NCBI GenBank assembly: GCA_024305405.1
Contig: JAKNDB010000088.1
Coordinates: 733,501-797,500 of the forward strand
Reading direction: 5' to 3'
From: Dirofilaria immitis
Lineage: Eukaryota; Nematoda; Chromadorea; Rhabditida; Onchocercidae
Length of the DNA: 64,000 bases
The notes under the pieces were generated by a model. The model ran no database searches. It was given only the letters and a program-made list of their open reading frames with translations, and was not told the DNA's origin. Positions 62,926-64,000 of the stretch are shown here, piece by piece. Made by a program: the position numbers and the translations under genes. Within the stretch, counting starts at the first letter, position 1; each line of letters begins with the position of its first letter.

Positions 62926-64000
62926 CATTTCGATAATGATTTCTTCAGTTGTCGAAAAACATCATCGAACAATAATAAATGAGCAATTTTAAACCTTCGC
63001 AAATCATCTTCCTCTCTTCCCGCTCCCCGCCAGCTCTCATCTCTTCTTTCCATTTCCTTTTCTTTCCCCGACATCTCTCGATTCCTCTTTCTCCGCTTCC
63101 CGATATTTCTTTTTCTTATGTATACCAATAGTTGTCATCCTATCTTCGTACGTCTTTCATTTCATTGTCGATTATTTTACATCATTTCTTTTCGTTATTA
63201 TTGATAACATCTTTTGTTAAAATCACAAAAAAATAGTCATGATAATTCCATTTTTATCAATCTTAATATTATCTAAGTCTTATCAATCTTAGAATAATCA
63301 ATCTTAAAATTACCATATAATCTAATTCTCATCCATTTTAGAATAATCAATTTTTGAATTTTGGAACAATCATGATAAATCTAAAGGTTATCAGTCTAAG
63401 AATAGGCAATTATATGAATTTTGGTAAAATAATAATAAGTGTAAATATTATCGATCATGCAGTAATCAATATTATGAATCTTGAAATAACTTTCTTGATA
63501 GTATAAGCCTTATCAGTTCTGGAATATAATTTTAACCACATGAATTCTGGAATAATCATAATAATCTAAATCTTATACTTTCCAATAATATAAGAGATTA
63601 TATTCTTTGACCTTTTTTTTGACAATTATCATTATCAGTATCGAATGAATTTATCATTATAGAATTATCGATATTAAGTGAAGTAAATTACTGGTTGTAA
63701 CAAATTACATTTTTTACACTGATGAACATTTCTACAACTATCATTCATTCTCGAAATATCAATTATCATAAATAACAGAAATGCAACAAATATAATTTGT
63801 ACTAAATACTTAGTATTTATTAATATCAATTAATCGTATATAGTAATATATGATAATCGCCATTTTAACAATCATAATAACATCTATTATTTATGGTAAT
63901 TTTAATTTTATCAAATTCTAATTGATATTTTCATTATCAAACAATCATTATTAAACCGTCGGCAATGATAGTGATAATTTAATGATAACAATAATAACAA

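Larger units (their letters stand above)
61413..64000. other. AT-rich flank or first intron of the channel gene
   Basis: No exon could be assigned. It holds a 36-bp minisatellite (62,008-62,165), a degenerate GATACGATT-type repeat (62,655-62,925), a GC-richer polypyrimidine stretch (62,985-63,120) and degenerate TCTTAGAATAATCAAT-type repeats (63,230-63,600). Confidence 0.6.

Noticed and set aside
62922..63128. Lys/Arg/Glu-rich minus-strand frame as first exon of the channel gene
   Set aside because: It is a polypurine stretch that would give such residues in any frame. It has no signal peptide and no phase-correct donor toward 61,412.
1..64000. tRNA, rRNA or CRISPR features
   Set aside because: I looked for cloverleaf arms with conserved GTTC-A blocks and for regularly spaced repeats and found none. 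The tandem repeats here have no unique spacers and the genome is eukaryotic.

Overview
The window reads as nuclear DNA of a nematode, most likely a clade III (spirurid or filarial) parasite. The DNA is very AT-rich. Genes are split into many small exons with GT-AG introns, most of them about 60-400 bp with some near 1 kb, and acceptors of the TTTCAG or TTTTAG type. Several start codons sit just behind an acceptor-like AG, as expected for spliced-leader trans-splicing. BEL/Pao retrotransposon remains are present. The clade assignment is inference.

Region 1 (1-18,706) is one huge inverted repeat. Two arms of about 8.54 kb (1-8,547 and 10,168-18,706) flank a 1.62 kb spacer. Every arm-to-arm length difference I found lies in a homopolymer. 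The arms carry dead BEL/Pao integrase, a two-exon coding-like repeat family (called R1 here), and several exon-like frames I cannot name. R1 recurs in the spacer and at 20.05-21.13 kb, with a further inverted piece at 22.1-22.7 kb.

Region 2 (18.7-34.9 kb) is an older, messier array of direct and inverted duplications. It holds one probable two-exon gene for an 86-residue secreted peptide (23,579-24,241), at least two broken copies of it, an in-frame 27-bp minisatellite, and a second inverted repeat with its tip at about 26.88-27.46 / 30.27-30.84 kb.

Region 3 (36.6-61.4 kb) is an ordinary gene neighbourhood. From low to high coordinate it holds a SIRT2-class sirtuin (-), the transmembrane nucleoporin NDC1 (-), the spliceosomal protein SmD3 (-), a borealin-like chromosomal passenger protein (-), ribosomal protein L38 (+), and the 3' two-thirds of a divergent nicotinic-type Cys-loop channel (-) whose 5' exons were not found in the window. 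The four minus-strand genes sirtuin, NDC1, SmD3 and borealin all act in the nucleus or in mitosis, and the spacing of NDC1, SmD3 and borealin would allow an operon, but this is not shown.

Region 4 (61.4-64 kb) is AT-rich minisatellite-laden sequence, probably intron or 5' flank of the channel gene.

Several otherwise convincing genes (channel, NDC1, perhaps sirtuin) show single-base phase problems, and the palindrome arms differ by homopolymer lengths. Residual consensus errors in a long-read assembly should therefore be considered before calling pseudogenes or trusting the palindrome.
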